A stretch of DNA of 64,000 bases from Rhea pennata (GCF_028389875.1 NC_084670.1:12991383-13055382); one strand, 5' to 3'; counted from the first letter of the stretch, positions 1 through 14,453 are shown. A program made the numbers and translations. The notes: a model not told the origin generated them from the sequence alone.

Positions 1-2999
1 CTACTCCTTTCACAGTATCGCATAAGATTTGATATGGTTTCTTTGATCACTACTAAGCATACAGCGGATTGTTTCATGAGACTGACAGCAGTCTCAGGAC
101 CTCATCACAGGAGCTAGTGGTCAGCTCTAGAGTCTACCATTTTGCATCAGAAGTCCAGTTTTCTGCTTCCAGCATGCATCACTTCACATTTATTTGCACT
201 GAATGCAGATACTGCATCAGAAGATGATCTAGATTGTGTGGTATCAGGGACATGGAAAAAATTTTTCAAATAATTTTAGTTAAAATCTGCAAGTTACTTG
301 GATTACTGAAAATGAGCCAGCAATAACAAAAAAGCTGTGTACTTGAGAGAAAAAGCTGCTGAAGTGCTTAACTGAATAGAGCATTTAGGATACAGCAATC
401 TTACTAACAGGACTGCACATGTAACAAAGTTTTTTTGGTCTTTGATCTTTGAGCTATTTGAAACCCCACAAAAGTTGAACAAAAAAGGTACAAGATCCTC
501 GAGGAGTTGGACTCCCTGCCGCTCTGCAGCAAGCTTCTAAGTTCTTTTTTACAACCACCATCCACCAAAATAAATAAATAAATAACTTCTAAGCAAAAAA
601 ATGTAAACCAAGGCATTTCCTCTCGATTCCTTTCATGTCTTTTCATCACCTCATCTGGAGTCACATGCTCAGTCCTGACCTTTCCAGATTCTGCTCTCTG
701 CCTCGCCACACTTATTCAGACTATCAAATTCATTTAGTGAAACTATCCTATCCTTTCACACTTGACTCTTCTCACAGACATGCAGTTCATTTTCATGCAG
801 ATCCACTTTTAACTTCAAAAGGTTGCTTTGTATCTCAGCTTCTGATGTCCCTTGTTTAAAACACTTTCAAATAAAGATCTGAAAAATGTGGTAGCAGAAA
901 ACTCTGTCTTCTTCATCCCTCAAAAAAAAAAATCCACTATAAAGCAAGACAAGAGGGCACACATCCACCCAGAGTTTCTTCAGCTCATCTGTAGCTCACT
1001 TAGCTTTCCTGTGCATAGCTGAAGTTACTGGGAATGCTTGGAAATGGGAGCCCATGGCTGTCAGGCTGAGCTGGTATCCTCAGTTACCTTCACATTGACA
1101 ATTCCCTTTATGTTAAGCCTCCTCTGAAGTCACTGATTTCCAGGTATCCACACAGCAGTGTGGCTAGAGCTGGAAAACCCTTCTGGAAACGTCTAGCAGC
1201 GTCAACAAGCGTGACAACCTGACAAACACACAGCGTCATTAGCTGTGGCAGCCACACACCTTGACCAAGGCGAGAGCAGAAAACCCATGGTTACTCTATT
1301 AGGAGAGAACACCACACTACAAAAATTGATCCGCTCATCATTTAGTCAAGTTTGAGACACTCAAAAAAGGAAAAAAAAAAGGAAAAAAAAAAAAACACTA
1401 TTTTATTTTCCTTTCTGAAGTCTCAAACAATTGTGTGTCTCTACATACACACAGAGCAACGCCCTGCTGTCGTCCTCTTGCACCACTGCGAACAGATTAC
1501 ACAACTGCTTCATATTGTAACTGTGAACTTCTCCAACTCAAAGGACTGATATTGAATCATGAAACCATTGGTCCATACAAAGCTCTCTCCACCTATTCAG
1601 AGATGCTTTAGCAATCATGCAGAAACAATTTAATTAAGATTATATGCAAATGCATAAAACAATTATGTGAAGAGATAAAGCAAAGAAAATCTGCAAGAAA
1701 CACTTACCTTTAAGCACACCTAGGAAATACATTTGTTTCACAGCAAACTACTATAAAAACTAATGTATTAGCTTGATTAACCAAAATATTTTTGACTTTG
1801 AGGACAAAGACACAGTTTACCTGTTTGAAGGTCATTTCAGAATCAAAGTTTAAGATTCATTTTCAATTTAAAATACTTATATTGCAGTAATTTCAGGGGG
1901 GAAAGCACATTGAGAAGAATAGCACATTACTCTTAAAGTTCCCATTAATTTTCCAGATAAATATTTGAATTATCAAAACTGATTTTAAGTTAATACTATG
2001 CATGATTTTGACACGCCAAAACCAGGAATTTCAGAGCTGAGTCCTGCCTAGTCACTCACAAAATGAAAATACATTATAATCATGCTTTTTTTCTTGTCAG
2101 AATAGACAGAAAGGTATAATCAGCATTTTTTAAATGACATTTTAATCCCAGGAGGGATTTTTTTTTTGTACTGACCTGTGTTCCCATAAAATTTTCCAGC
2201 CATGCTTCTACCAGAAAAGCCACAATAATGCGCCCAGAAATGCTCTGAACCAAGTCAGAATGCCAGCAGCCAGTCACCTCCTTATTTTCCTCGGATTTTC
2301 ACAAGGGTAGGATTTTTACTAGTCATAATATGGAAAGTTACAGCAGTCCTTCAGAAAAAGGGGCAAGACTAACTTCTTTAGCATAATAAACACCTGCTTC
2401 CCTTCGCTTGAATCAAAATGGAAATAAAACAATTGAAAGCATCATCATTGTTACAGGGATTTTACTTTCTTACAACAGACACTGCATCAAAACCACAGCA
2501 GTTCCAAAACTGAACAATTTTACAGCTGGCTGCAATATTCATTGCAAAACAAAACTCCCCAAGATTAAAAAAAGAAAAAAAGTCTTTTATATTAAAATAC
2601 TGGTCAAGTTACTGATGAGGAAACGAATGAGTTTTTAGACCATTAACACAGACTCATGTAAAATTGATTCCATCGCAAGGAATTTGGATAACCATGTTAT
2701 GCCTCTTCCAGTGCAATACTTGTTCTGATTTTAAGAACTTCTCGAAGAATCAGAATGATCTCAGCTTGCTGCTATTTCATTTAATTCATCATTGCGATAT
2801 GTAGTTAATGCAGGAGACCAGATTTTAACAAGTTTTTCTGCACTTCTCAGGGCAGTATTACTATCTCTGCACAGGTTAGTAACTTTATCTACCAGCTAGC
2901 CTTTATGGTGTTGGTAATTAGCGACTAACAATTTTCTCCCCTGCCTCCAATCCCCTCCCACTCCAAACCAGCTCATCCCAGAGAAGCAGATGATAAAGT

Positions 3000-3700
3000 T
3001 ATGCAGGGCTCCTTCAGAAACACGTATTCTGCCCAGCAACTCCCGAAGCCGGGGCTTAGCGCGGCCTCCAAACTCACACGCTGTTTTCCTCGAAGCGGTG
3101 AGCGCCACACGCTCCAAGCTCCGTTTCGCGAACGCTCGAGACTTCACAACAGCAGAAAACGGAGCAGAAAACGGAGCAGAAAACTCCAAACGGAGGCCAC
3201 CGCCTAATGAGACATGACTAACGGGACTGCTGACTGTCCAAATATTTAATTGCCCTTGAATGCTGCAGTTCGGGTGGGTTAATCAAATAAACTTGCGTAT
3301 CCTGAGGGACTATCCGTTATCTGCGTTTTCTTTAAGTCCCTACCCGACCTCAGGGCCTGCAGGAGGCCTGAGCAGCTATTAACATCTGCACACCAGCACA
3401 CGCGGCAGGTGTCACACGCTCCGTCGTTGGCTGACGGCATCAGAAAGTTCGTCCAAAAGAAATCTCTCTGCTTCATAGGAATAAACACAACAACTCCCTT
3501 CAGCACACGAAGGCAACGTGCTCGAAGGGGTATCGGCAAACCTACACCAAGCGTAGGGAAACGAAACACAGCGGAGCACACAACGGTGCGGGAAGCGGGA
3601 ACGCAGCAGACAAACACGGCGTCGCCCAGGCTTAACCATTCGGAGTTACCAGAACAAGACCGTGTCGATCTACCGCACAAACTGCATGTGTAGAATGCTC
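3000..3700. other. CpG-retaining patch in AT-rich DNA
   Basis: CpG is much more frequent here than in the surrounding sequence. It includes a short tandem of the 12-mer GGAGCAGAAAAC (about 3151-3185) and a run of CpG-containing sequence at 3400-3660. It could be an unmethylated regulatory element or the remains of a younger insertion. Open frames on both strands show no recognisable domain. Confidence 0.35.
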
Positions 3701-6045
3701 TCAGGGTCTCACAACGGTAATGAAAACAAATACCAAACCCAGGATTAAAATGCAGCTTAATTTCATGTACTTCTAACAACATTTGTCGCCATTCAACAAG
3801 AATTTATGCACCAATTCAAGCTGGTAGGAGTTTAATTCTCGGTATAAAGCTTTAAAAATTGAATTCAAAACAAAACAAAGGCCAGTATCTCCCAATTATT
3901 TCCAGAGCCTACGACTACAGGCCTCAACCGAAGGAATGTGGAAAGCTGCCACCAAAAAGCAGAGCTGATATATGACCCCAGATACTGTGATGCTAGCACA
4001 CAGCTATAATAAATCAATATTAATTCTGCACACTGCTGTTACAAATATAAAGCTATGAAATTCCCTCACGCCCACCTGCCAGAGGGACAAAACTCAGACC
4101 AAGTTTGAGAGAGACGTTTTTGAAAGTCTCTCTAAAGGCATGTAATGGATTCCAGGAATGAACGTGCGCTGAATGTTCAGTGAACCAAATAATTTTTAAT
4201 AGATTCCTCAAGGGAGATTACTTCACATTTTTAAATCACTTAGAGACCTTGGAATGACAATTTGATTCAAAAGAAAAGAAAGGTTAGTATACGTTTGGGG
4301 CAAGGGGTATTTTGTTCCTCTTTCAAAAGAAGAAAGTCGTCTACTGTAAGTTTTTGCTATGTATTTTACAAGATTTAAATCTTTACATTACTCTAATTTC
4401 TACAAACATAAAACTTAAAAAAAACTGAGTTTAAAAACATACACTGAGCAATTTCAAAAACTCTCTTTGCAGAAGTGCAATATCAGTAATTAGAGAAGGC
4501 TTATCTAACAAATTCTGGGGGGAAAAAAAACACCTTTATTAAAAGCAGGTCTGTGCAGCTCACCTCTTCTAACTGTGGCTGCAGAAAGGTGACAGGCAGG
4601 GCTAACTAAACTCTATCAGGTCTAGATTTGAAAGCCAAATGTAATATAAATTGGATCAGTTTTCAGATTGCAGAGGAACCTTTCCTCTCTCCCCCAGAAC
4701 CAATGCCCACCTTATTAGCAAGCCACCACAGACCTCTACAATGTGGCAGCAGAATCAGCACTGGAAACAACTGCTCCTTCAAGGAGAAGTATTTTCTCAA
4801 CCGTCTTATTAAATATGCAGGAAAATTAGCAGAAGAGCCTCAAACGCTGTTGTTGTTACAGTGATTTCGGCGGGATTAGGCAGAGCACTATGGAGGAAAA
4901 GACTCAGACAATGAGGCCTTTCATACAAGAGAAAGGAAACCTAACGTTAATCACACCAGTGAGTCAGTCTCTTCTACTAATTCCTAATCAGACATCAACA
5001 AATAAAGAGAAACACTTATTCTTATTTTAATTCTATTAAACAAACAGAAGTGAATAGAAGCTCTCACGCACTATAAAAATCCAGTAGCACATCTAGCCGT
5101 CTGATGAATGAAGAGCTATTAGAAGCACGAAAGGTTGGGAAATGAGGTATTCCATAAAACCCATCCACGAAGAAGTCCAGAATAGAAGATTTAGAGAAGT
5201 GCTGCATTAACAAGCGAGAGAAACTTCAAAGCCAAGAGACAAACTCAGTTGAAACCCTCCTCCATACAAGAGAGACCTTGAAGTTATTAGAAAAGACATC
5301 TGGTGCACTGCTTTGATTTTCAACATTAGTCATTGGACAAAAACAAAACATTCCCCCCCCCCAAGCAGCAGATAATTGCAAATCCACTTATACATACAAC
5401 CTATCATTTATCACCTCATCAGTAACTGCTTGAGTCTGACGGAATTAAACACTCAAGTCGGGCAGTTTTTGTTAAAAGCAATAATTACATTGTTACTAGA
5501 ATATACAATTAGGTAATAAAAAACAAAAACAAATCTGCCTAGCAATATTTTTTATGCACTCTCACAGAAATATTACCAGACTGGAAACAGGCAATGTTAT
5601 AATAATAATAAAAAAATCCACTTCCACCAGAGTATAGCTACTTCTAATTTAAAACTTCACCCACAGGCAAAAATACATAAATGATTAGCATTATAGTGTT
5701 TATTTTAATTACACTGTGTAACTAGAATCCGAGAGACTGTTAACTCATTTCAGACACAAAGAAAGCCAATATCTAAGAGCTCATCCTCAATTTATAACCT
5801 ACAGAGTTGCATTAGCGCACCCTATCACCTAAGCATCAAAAACAGAGTGTCTGCAGTACTCATAACATGCAAAAACAACTCAAAATAGAGCTACAGGCTC
5901 AAAGACATTAAAAAACAGGAAAAAAAAATAGGAGATCAGGAGATCCCTCACTTGCTCTGTGTACATGATGCTTAACAGTATCAAAAATGCCACCAGTTTT
6001 ACAAGCACTACTCTTCAAAGTTTAATAAGAAACTTTATATAGAAA

Positions 6046-6070
6046 AAATTTATATATAATATATATATAG
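6046..6070. repeat. AT dinucleotide-rich simple repeat
   Basis: A short TATATA-type tract, imperfect, with no other feature attached. Confidence 0.8.
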
Positions 6071-9000
6071 TGAACTCAAACTTACATTTACAAATACTTC
6101 CTAGCAACATAACTGCTGCACAATGTCCATGGTGCTTGTCTTGAACAGCTGATGATCTAAAGAAATAAAATACAATTGATGATTTCTAGTGCATTTAAAG
6201 ACAGTTTAAAGTTCTTGAGTCCAAATGTTGATCCCAGCATTTGCCCATCTATCTAGGTTGTTTTGGCCAATGGAGAAGTCTTTAATCACTCTGCAGAAAA
6301 AATGTGCATCTTAAGAGAGGTCCAGCTTTATGACAAATGGTGGGTGGAGGTGAGAAGGGAAATAAAGAGAGCATCACAGCCTGTTGCCACACCGTCCTTC
6401 AGAACTCCTCCTTCCTGGAATTAATTATGCACTCTACTTCTTCCAAAGATATAAGCAAAGATGGTCACTGAGGTATTATAACAGCACGCTTTATTATTAT
6501 TACAGTGTTTACAAAGTAAAAGCTTTAGGTAAGAAGCATAGCGGGAGCCAAGCACAATTATCAGGAGTAACAGCTTGCTTCTATAAAGCTGTTGAAGTTT
6601 TATCATCAAGGTGCATGTTACATGTTTGTGCTTTTCTCCTGTACACAGGTGAAAAGTGCTCTCTGAAATCACGGCCTCAGCTGCAGACCCAGATAACTCG
6701 GGAAACGAGCAGCACACAAAGCAAAGCGGAAACACAGTGCTGCATGCAGCCGTCGGGAGGTATTCGTCTCTGCACGAGGCACAGCACCAGCCCCGTCTAA
6801 CGCTGGTGCATCGAAAACCCACACTCACACCAACCAGATCAGAAACGCAGCAAAGAGCAGCAGAAAGCTGGACTTTGCACCACCCAGAAAGAAAAGCATG
6901 GCTAAAATCAAATCCATGCACATCCATGTCTGAGGCATCCCTAAGCTCCCCCGGTGCCAGCCTGGGTGGGTGGGGAGCTGGGATCCCCGACCCACAGAGC
7001 TGGGCTGAAGAGAACCCCCTGCAATGGGACGCAGGGCAAGAAACTCAGGAATGAAAGCGCTACTCCAGAGCATCTTTTTGAGCCCATAATCCAAACAAAA
7101 GACTCCAGGTACCCCTGCATAACATTATACCCAAAGCACAAAGCATACTTCCATGGACTCCAAAACTATGGCAGAAGCAAGGGAAAAAAGTCATCAAACT
7201 AACAAGAATGATCTTTCAGCATCAGATTTTAATCTCACAAATATATTGAAGGTAATAATATTTTCCTTCAAAAGTTTACAAATTTATCTTAATGTCAAGA
7301 GATGGAATCAAAGCAATAACACTACAATCTGCTGAAATACCCTTCTCCTTAGCTGTAATTCTTCAAATCTGCACTTTATTGGTTGGAAGCTACCTGAACA
7401 AGGCCACAGCGAGCAAACAGAATCAGTATCAAAGAACACATATTCAAAAATGCATATTTCAACCTCAGGCTAAATATATTTCTTTGCAAGTATGTCTATT
7501 ACCACAAATAATGCAAAGATCACAACACTCCACGGAGGACTAACTCCACAAGAATTCTGACAGTGCTCAACAGCAGTCCCTACAAAAGCAATGAGAGTAT
7601 ATGTTATAAAATTATTTGCAGCCTACTAGTTAACAGCTTTAAGAGGCTAATTTTCCTTATGTTAATTATATTTTGTTTTTCACTAAGCTTTGACACAAAA
7701 ATATGTGATTGGATTGTGTCCCTCTTCTAGCCAGCTTCTATATTCTCTTAAATTCTGTGTGATACAAGCAATTAAAACATAATGAAAATACAAGTGTAGC
7801 TCTCATTGAATTTTAAATAAAATACAAATTTTGATTCTGTAATGACTGAACTTTTGATCAAATCTGGTATAACAAATTACTTAAGCTATGAATCAGCATA
7901 ACTACTTCATATCTAAAAAAAACCCCAAAGTACCTTACAAAACGGACTTCATGCAAAAAAGGTCATTTTTCCCCCTTTAAGACACTGCAAGTCTTAAAAG
8001 TCTCAATGACTTCTTAACACATTGTGCCCAAAAGGACTAAGCTTTTATAATACCACACTACTTCTATGGTTCTACCTCAAGATAAAAGATGAGAGGCATA
8101 ATAACTGCTAGATAGTACAATTTTAAAGTATATACGATAAAATCCAAACACTAGACTATCCTTTCATACTTCTATCTATTTACTTTACCAATTAATGATC
8201 TTATGAAAATGCATTGAGGCTGATCCACAAAAACTGATGCCTACCAAAAATTAGATTACCAAAACTCCTTTAAAAGGAGAGCCACGCAACATCCCACTTC
8301 CATCCCTACTCACAAAAGCCTCTAGAAAAATAACAGCTTTTCCCAAACTCCGCCAAGACCTAATTTTGCGAGGAAGTCTAGCTGAAGAATCAAGTACCAT
8401 CCCACGAATAACATCCTGCTTCTGAAGAGACAGCACCCAGCTAACTTCAGCAGCAAGGATGACACACAAAAGAAGAATCCATACACCGGAGGGACGAAAA
8501 AGCAACTACGCTATCTGTATCTCAGAAAACAGAACAGATGTTATCCTTTGTATACATACATGCAATTCAGTGCCATCACTACGTTTACAATGAAAAATAA
8601 AGAGGCCTATTAAGCCAATAGACAGTTCCTCTCCACAGTAAAGCACATACATGCTTTGTTTCATTTTAAGCAATGTTGGGATTTCTAATATGGCTTTGAA
8701 AAAGGATGTCACATACCCAGTCTTCACATTTTTTCTCTGTTCAATTTCATCTGACAACTCCCAACTATAAACTTCTTGTGCCAACTTAAATAATTCTTCT
8801 CTTTCTCAGTAAGGCTGGAAGAAAGTGCTTACCCACTTGCCAGCTGCAGATGAAATTTTGTGCCAAGAATTAAATGTCTTTTGGGCAGGTTGTAAACTAG
8901 AAGCTTCTATGCCTGTTGAAAGACAAGAACGAGAGGGACCACCCTGTCCTTTCACATATGAACAGTTCTTCCATATTTCAGTTACACAGTGGATCACATT

Positions 9001-12000
9001 TAATTAAAACATCCAAACAGGGCTATTTTTTGCTAATACCAAGCTCAGATACGAAGAGATATTTTATCAATTTTGCTCTCAACCAGGCTTTGTATTTACA
9101 TCACCTCCATTCTCTGTTCCAAACTTACCTCTGTATTTTTGATCTTTAGAGAAAATTCTTACACCATAAACTCCTTTGAACAAGCAAAACCTGTTTCATC
9201 ATCTTTTTGGTAAGGCACAGATGTACACAGTGTGTACACTAACATTAAATAGCAAATGCTCCAGCTTCCCTCCCTTCGCGTCCTTTCAGAGTCTGAGGAG
9301 ACTTCGACCTTTCTACAGAAAGTAAAAATACTTGCAGGCACTGGTCAATACCGCTCTCATGACGAATGCAAGGTGAACACCGAGGACAGCGAGCTGTTTC
9401 TTCCCCCATAGCCAAGAACGATGACGGGAAAGCACGAAAGATTCATGGATTAAGGCTACAGCAGAAATTAAATGAAGAGGCTGCAAAGAGCTTGAGAATT
9501 CCCCACCTATGCCGGGGCGAGGACTGGGCTCTCCTGGCTGACAGCCCCGCGCAGGCGAGGCTTCCTCCGGCTGTCTCGTCACACCACAGGACACCACCGA
9601 AACACAGGTAAGACAACACAACCGCGCAAACACCCGCGCGCAGGGCTTTCACCAGGGCACTGCCGAGAGATCCCGCTATCTCCGCTCAACCGTCTTTCCT
9701 ACCCTCCTCCAAGTTCACACGCGTTTCCTAACTCACTACAGGATGTGACTGCATGTTCACATCGTCTACACTTTTAGTGCAACCTCATTTGGGGGATAAA
9801 AATAAAAAGAGATCACAAACCACACGCTGTAGCCTGTCCATCTCCAAGTCCTGGATTAGTCTCTAGAGCTCTGCGAAACTTCTAATATTGAATCACAGTC
9901 ACAAAAACAAAGTCACGGGCTTGAATAAAACCTGCACTGTTCCAGTGGAAAGCAGGCTCTTCCGCTGTAGAGTACAGTCATTGGCCCTCTCCCCTGCCAA
10001 ACATGATCCCATTTTCACTGTATTAGTAATCTGAATCTTATATTCAGAAAAATATTGCCAAATGTCGAATTGCAGTTAGAAATTCAACTAATTAAAATAT
10101 AACTGTGAATGTCTATACTGCTAAAAGAACCTCTCCTATGGAAAAAAAAGATAGAACAAGTGTCTCAAGATGTTCACCAACACTATGAACTTGGTTTCCA
10201 GCATACAGAGAAGCCACGTCTCTACCGTCTCCATGAACCGTAGCGCCAAGTAGTGCCGGTTCCCCTTGCTCATTAAAGCTCTACAACTGGTGCCTTCTGT
10301 ATGCCCACATTTCCCATTTCATTAAGCTCACTTGACATTAGATGAAGAAAGAGTACAAGAAAATTGCATATTTCTCACCCAAAGTAAACTTGTCATTTAA
10401 ACCTTGTGTATAGATAGAATTTGATACAGCACTGGTGTAATGAGTCATTCTTCAGTTTTAGAGTTTGTACGACAGTATTTTTACATATGTATTGCAATAC
10501 TTCCCAGGTAGCTACCACCCCATGCAATTGTAAATTTCTGCTGAAAAAGCAGCATAGACATGGGATTAGACACACTGCACAAGAATCTGTGTAAATGAAG
10601 CTTATTTTTGCAGTCAGATTTTGAGTAAAAGTAAATTCATCTAAGAAGCCCTCACGAACCATATTAACGGTTAAAGTTAATGTATTTCTTTAAAGGAGAA
10701 TAAGCAATTATAGTGAGCATCACAAGTATTTCTTAATAAATTCTTCCAAACAGTTAAACATAAGCAATCCATACATCAACTTTCTGCTAAAGCTATTTCT
10801 TAGCTATGTAAGTTAAAACTGAATTCATTCCAAATGCTATATGGACTATTCACTATCCACTACAAGTGCTTTATTTGAAGAGAATGGGCTATTTTACACT
10901 CTTCTGTACTATGGCAGGACAATATATTTTAGGTTTTCCCTAACATCTTAATTTCAGCTTTTTATTTTTAAGATGCCTAATGGGCTTGAGCAATTTAATT
11001 TAACTTTTAAACCTGGATTCTAGGAGTCACTTGGGGGGTTACTTCAAAACCAAAATACAAAGGTTTATTCTTTATAACATACTAACAAGATGAGGTTAAA
11101 CTCTCTGCCTAGTGGCATTCAGCACACTGACACTTTGTGGGGAAGTTTACAATTCTTCATAAAGGCAAAGTCCCAACTTCATTAATTTGCATGTGTGAAA
11201 GCTGCATTAGAAAGCATGCAGCTACACATTTAATACTTGGATAAACACCTGTAATGCATTTGTTAAAGATGGTTATTGTTATTCCTCTCTACTATCTAAA
11301 TACCAAATCGAATGGAGCTACCAAGTAATAGATCTTCTGCAAACTGGTATCAAACCAGAGAGAAAAAATATCCTTCCTTAAAGGATAAAGTTAGCTGGTT
11401 AAGATTCAAGAAAGGAAGGAAGAAAAAGGCAGCAACAACTGTTTTCTTCTCCCCTCCAAACCACATATGCTATGACCTACAAGCAACATTTTCTGCTTAA
11501 AAGTAATACTTAAATGCAGATCTATGGCTGAATGTTATCACAGGGATTGCACTTACTTGACAGTCTGCTATTAGCCAACTCCATTATCGCTATTTGCAGT
11601 TTTTAAATGTACAGATTCAGAAGTAACTGTACAAACCCTCCATTACAAGTGGATTTATGGAAAGCCACAGCAATAATCATCCTCATTAAGCATATCTTCC
11701 CACAGCCCTGCATTATGTAGACACAAAGAGGAAAACATTTCTTCTCCGTTACCCGCAAGCTTAGATCTTTTTCCTAATAATCACAAGCTTAGATAACTGT
11801 CATTGGCAAAAGCAGAGAAGCCAGTAAAGTGTTCCCAAAAACTGGACTTTTTTAAAAAACCTTAAAAATACTTGCATACCTCCCAGTCCACAAGCAAAGA
11901 TGCCAATGTAGGAAGTCCTAATTTGTTTTTCCAGCAACTGACATTTTCAATGGGAATAATATATGAGAATAAAATGGTATCTATGGCTTCTGCTATTACA

Positions 12001-13303
12001 CTAAGAGCCCCAACCAGTACTTATCCAAGATATGTTTATGGAGACGCACAGGCAAAGAAAAGGGCAGATGGCAATATTTGTAACTAAGCTGAATTATAAA
12101 AATCTCTCGAGCTGAGCTGATGCATTAACTCTTCAGCCATAAGCTGTTTTAACTCCTTCGCACGTATGGCCACGCTGCATCCTGTTTCAACGAGCAGGAC
12201 GCGTGCCAGTGACGTACGCCGAGGGACTCGCACGTTAAGATGATGGGTCAAAGAGAAATTGAGAACTTAAATAATCCAACAGGGTCACCCGCAGCACATC
12301 CAGATCACACAAACCGGCTGTTTTGCCGTGCAGATTTCTCTTCTTGCTTACCAAGTTCAAACTGCTGATCACGCACTTTAGCGTACGGATATATTACTCC
12401 TAAGTTCTCCAACCCACAGCTAACCACCATGGCAGAAATAATAAAATCAGGATTAAAGTACACTTGCTCTCTCCATAAAACTGTTCTTCTGAGCCAAACA
12501 TTTCCTGCATTATCGTAAGGAGTGCAACGTACTTTATTTAAAAAGCTGTTTTTAAAACCACACAGCAGACCTGGAACAACCACCCATAACGAGACACAGG
12601 CATTGATCATTTATAGCTCAGGCCCTTAATAGTGAAGTAACAAATTTAATTTCAGATTAACATTTACTTCTAAGAAATGAACAAAGGTGGTTATACAAGC
12701 AGAATAAGGAAACTATATTTACTTTCCTTCCTCGCTCAGGTTAACTGCCTTCAGAGATGTCTAAAAAAGCAATATTCAACACAACTTACATCTGAAGCTT
12801 TGATTATCCAGTTATCTTCAGACTAAATCATTTTTTACAGCTCAATTCTATACTTGACATGAGAACATTTGATTTGATATTGACAATACAACTTCATTTG
12901 GTTACATCTGAAATAAATACCAAACTCCAAAATGCTTTAAAACAGCTGCCCAGGTCAGTCTCCCAGAAGCAGAGCACATCTTTTCCACGTAAGAGGACGG
13001 TAAGAGGAGATCTTTGTTTAATAGCGTGGAAATACTTTTCCTTTTTTTAAAAAAAATAATTTATGCTAGGTGCTTAAACCGCTGCAAGCGGGATTTTAAA
13101 GCAGTTCCTGGGCACCGAGAGTATCAGAGGAGCAAACACGCTCGTGTGCGGCGCTCCCCACCTTGCTCCGCGTTAGCGACCCCGCCGCCGCCGCCCGCAC
13201 CCGCGGGGCCGCCCGCACCCGCGGGGGGCGGAGGGGCCCCCGCCCCGCCGCACGAGCTCTCCTGCCCGCGGAGGCGGCCCGCGGCTTCGCGCAGGGATTT
13301 CGG

Positions 13304-13347
13304 TTTTTTTTTTGTGTTTTTTTTTTTGTTTTTTTTTTTTTTTTTTT
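13304..13347. repeat. T-rich low-complexity tract
   Basis: About 44 bases of nearly pure T, broken by three G residues, inside the left edge of the CpG island. It is not attached to any recognisable retrotransposed sequence. Confidence 0.9.
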
Positions 13348-13892
13348 GTAGCTTTATACGTTTTCGTTCTCTTTCCCTGCGGCGGGGCGCTCCGCTCCCC
13401 TCCGCTCCCCTCGCTCCGCTCCGCTCCGCTCCCCTCCCCCCGGCAGTCGCCCCGCGCCGCCCTTTGTCCTCGCCGCGGGGCCCCGCCGCGCCCGGCGCTG
13501 CCCCCCGCCCCGCTCCCCGCGGTCCCGCCCGCGCACCCCGGGGCCGCCCCGCGCCGCCGGTCCCCCCGGCGCCGCCGCCGCCGCCCCGGCCCGCGGCGCA
13601 GCGCAGCGCAGCGCCGGCAGGTGCCCGGCAGCGCCCCGCGCCGCGCGGGGGCCCCCGCCCGGCGGCACCGCCGCCCTCCCGCCGGCCGCGGAGGCCCCGC
13701 GGGGCGCAGCCGGCGGCGAGCGGGCACCGCGTGGCGGCGGCGGGCGGGAGCCCCGGCCGTGCGCGCAGCGCCGCTCAGGGCGGCCCGGGGCCGCGGCGGC
13801 GCGGGCTCAACAGGCGGCGGAGTTTGGCGGCCCCGCGGGAGACGAGCCCGCCGCGCCGGGGCCGGGGAAGGGGCCGCGGCCGAGCCACTTAC

Positions 13893-14270
13893 CGCGGCGC
13901 CGCGGCTCCGCCGCCCGCATGCTGCCTCCGGCGCCGCGCGACAGCCGCCCGCTCCCCGCCGACCGCCCGGCGGCTCCGCTCCGCTCCGCTCCGCTCCTCC
14001 CTCAGCCGCCGCCGCCGCCGCCGCGCGGGACCGCGCTCCGCGCGCGCCGCCGCCGCCAGCCCGCCCCCGCCCCCGCCGGGGCCGCGCGCCGCGCCCGCCC
14101 CGCCCGCCGCCGCCGCGCCGCCACCTGCCGCCCGCGGGCTCACCTGGGCTGGGCCGCGCGGCCCCGCGGCGCGGCGAGGCGCTGCCCCGGCCCCGGCGCC
14201 GTCCGCCGCGGCCTGCGCACGCTGCGCGCACTGCGCTGCCGCCCGCCGAGTCGGCCCGCAGGCGGCGGGC
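13893..14270 (-). other. Candidate non-coding first exon with strong 5' splice site
   Basis: On the minus strand the sequence reads CCGCG then GTAAGTGG, a near-consensus donor with the last exon base at 13893. A second donor, CCCAG then GTGAGC, has its last exon base at 14144, so alternative first exons are possible. The 5' end given is nominal. The frame entering the first donor stops in the intron, so this would be untranslated. It may be exon 1 of PTPRF by synteny, with the AT-rich left part of the window as its first intron. Confidence 0.4.
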
Positions 14271-14320
14271 AGGGCCCGCCCCGGCCAGGTGTGGGCGGGG
14301 GCGGGGGCGGGCGCCGCCGC

Positions 14321-14348
14321 GGGGCGGGGCGGGGCGGGGCGGGGCGGG
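14321..14348. repeat. (GGGGC)n tandem, overlapping SP1/KLF-type boxes
   Basis: Five consecutive GGGGC units plus GGG create several overlapping GGGGCGGGG boxes. They are preceded by further GGGCGGGGGC motifs from 14293. Confidence 0.85.
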
Positions 14349-14411
14349 CGCGGCGCTCGCCAGGGCCCCGGCGCGGCCTCGGCGCCCTCCCCGCCGCTGG
14401 GCGGCGCGGCC

Positions 14412-14453
14412 GGGGCCGGGGCCGGGGCCGGGGCCGGGGCCGGGGCCGGGGCC
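14412..14453 (+). repeat. (GGGGCC)7 hexanucleotide repeat
   Basis: Seven perfect GGGGCC units lie inside the CpG island. The motif can form G-quadruplexes and is prone to length change. It lies upstream of both minus-strand donors, so it could fall in the promoter or the 5' untranslated region of a minus-strand transcript. Confidence 0.95.

Larger units (their letters stand above)
1..13140. other. AT-rich gene-free stretch, likely intron or intergenic
   Basis: No open frame here looks like a protein I know, and no exon with paired good splice sites and coding-like sequence stands out. Isolated donor-like sites occur, for example minus-strand GGTAAGTG near 1706 and plus-strand CAGGTAAGA near 9608. 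If the CpG island at 13-14.7 kb is the PTPRF promoter, this would be its first intron. Low-complexity pieces include A-rich runs near 1370-1395 and an AT repeat at 6046-6070. Confidence 0.55.

Noticed and set aside
3279-3782. Minus-strand Cys-rich frame of 167 codons
   Set aside because: Cysteines follow no domain pattern, frames on the opposite strand are equally long, and neither end has a convincing splice site.
8251-8505. Minus-strand frame whose first residues look like a signal peptide
   Set aside because: The frame starts at TTG with a stop codon directly before it, so there is no eukaryotic start. No acceptor, donor or family match supports it as an exon of a receptor gene.
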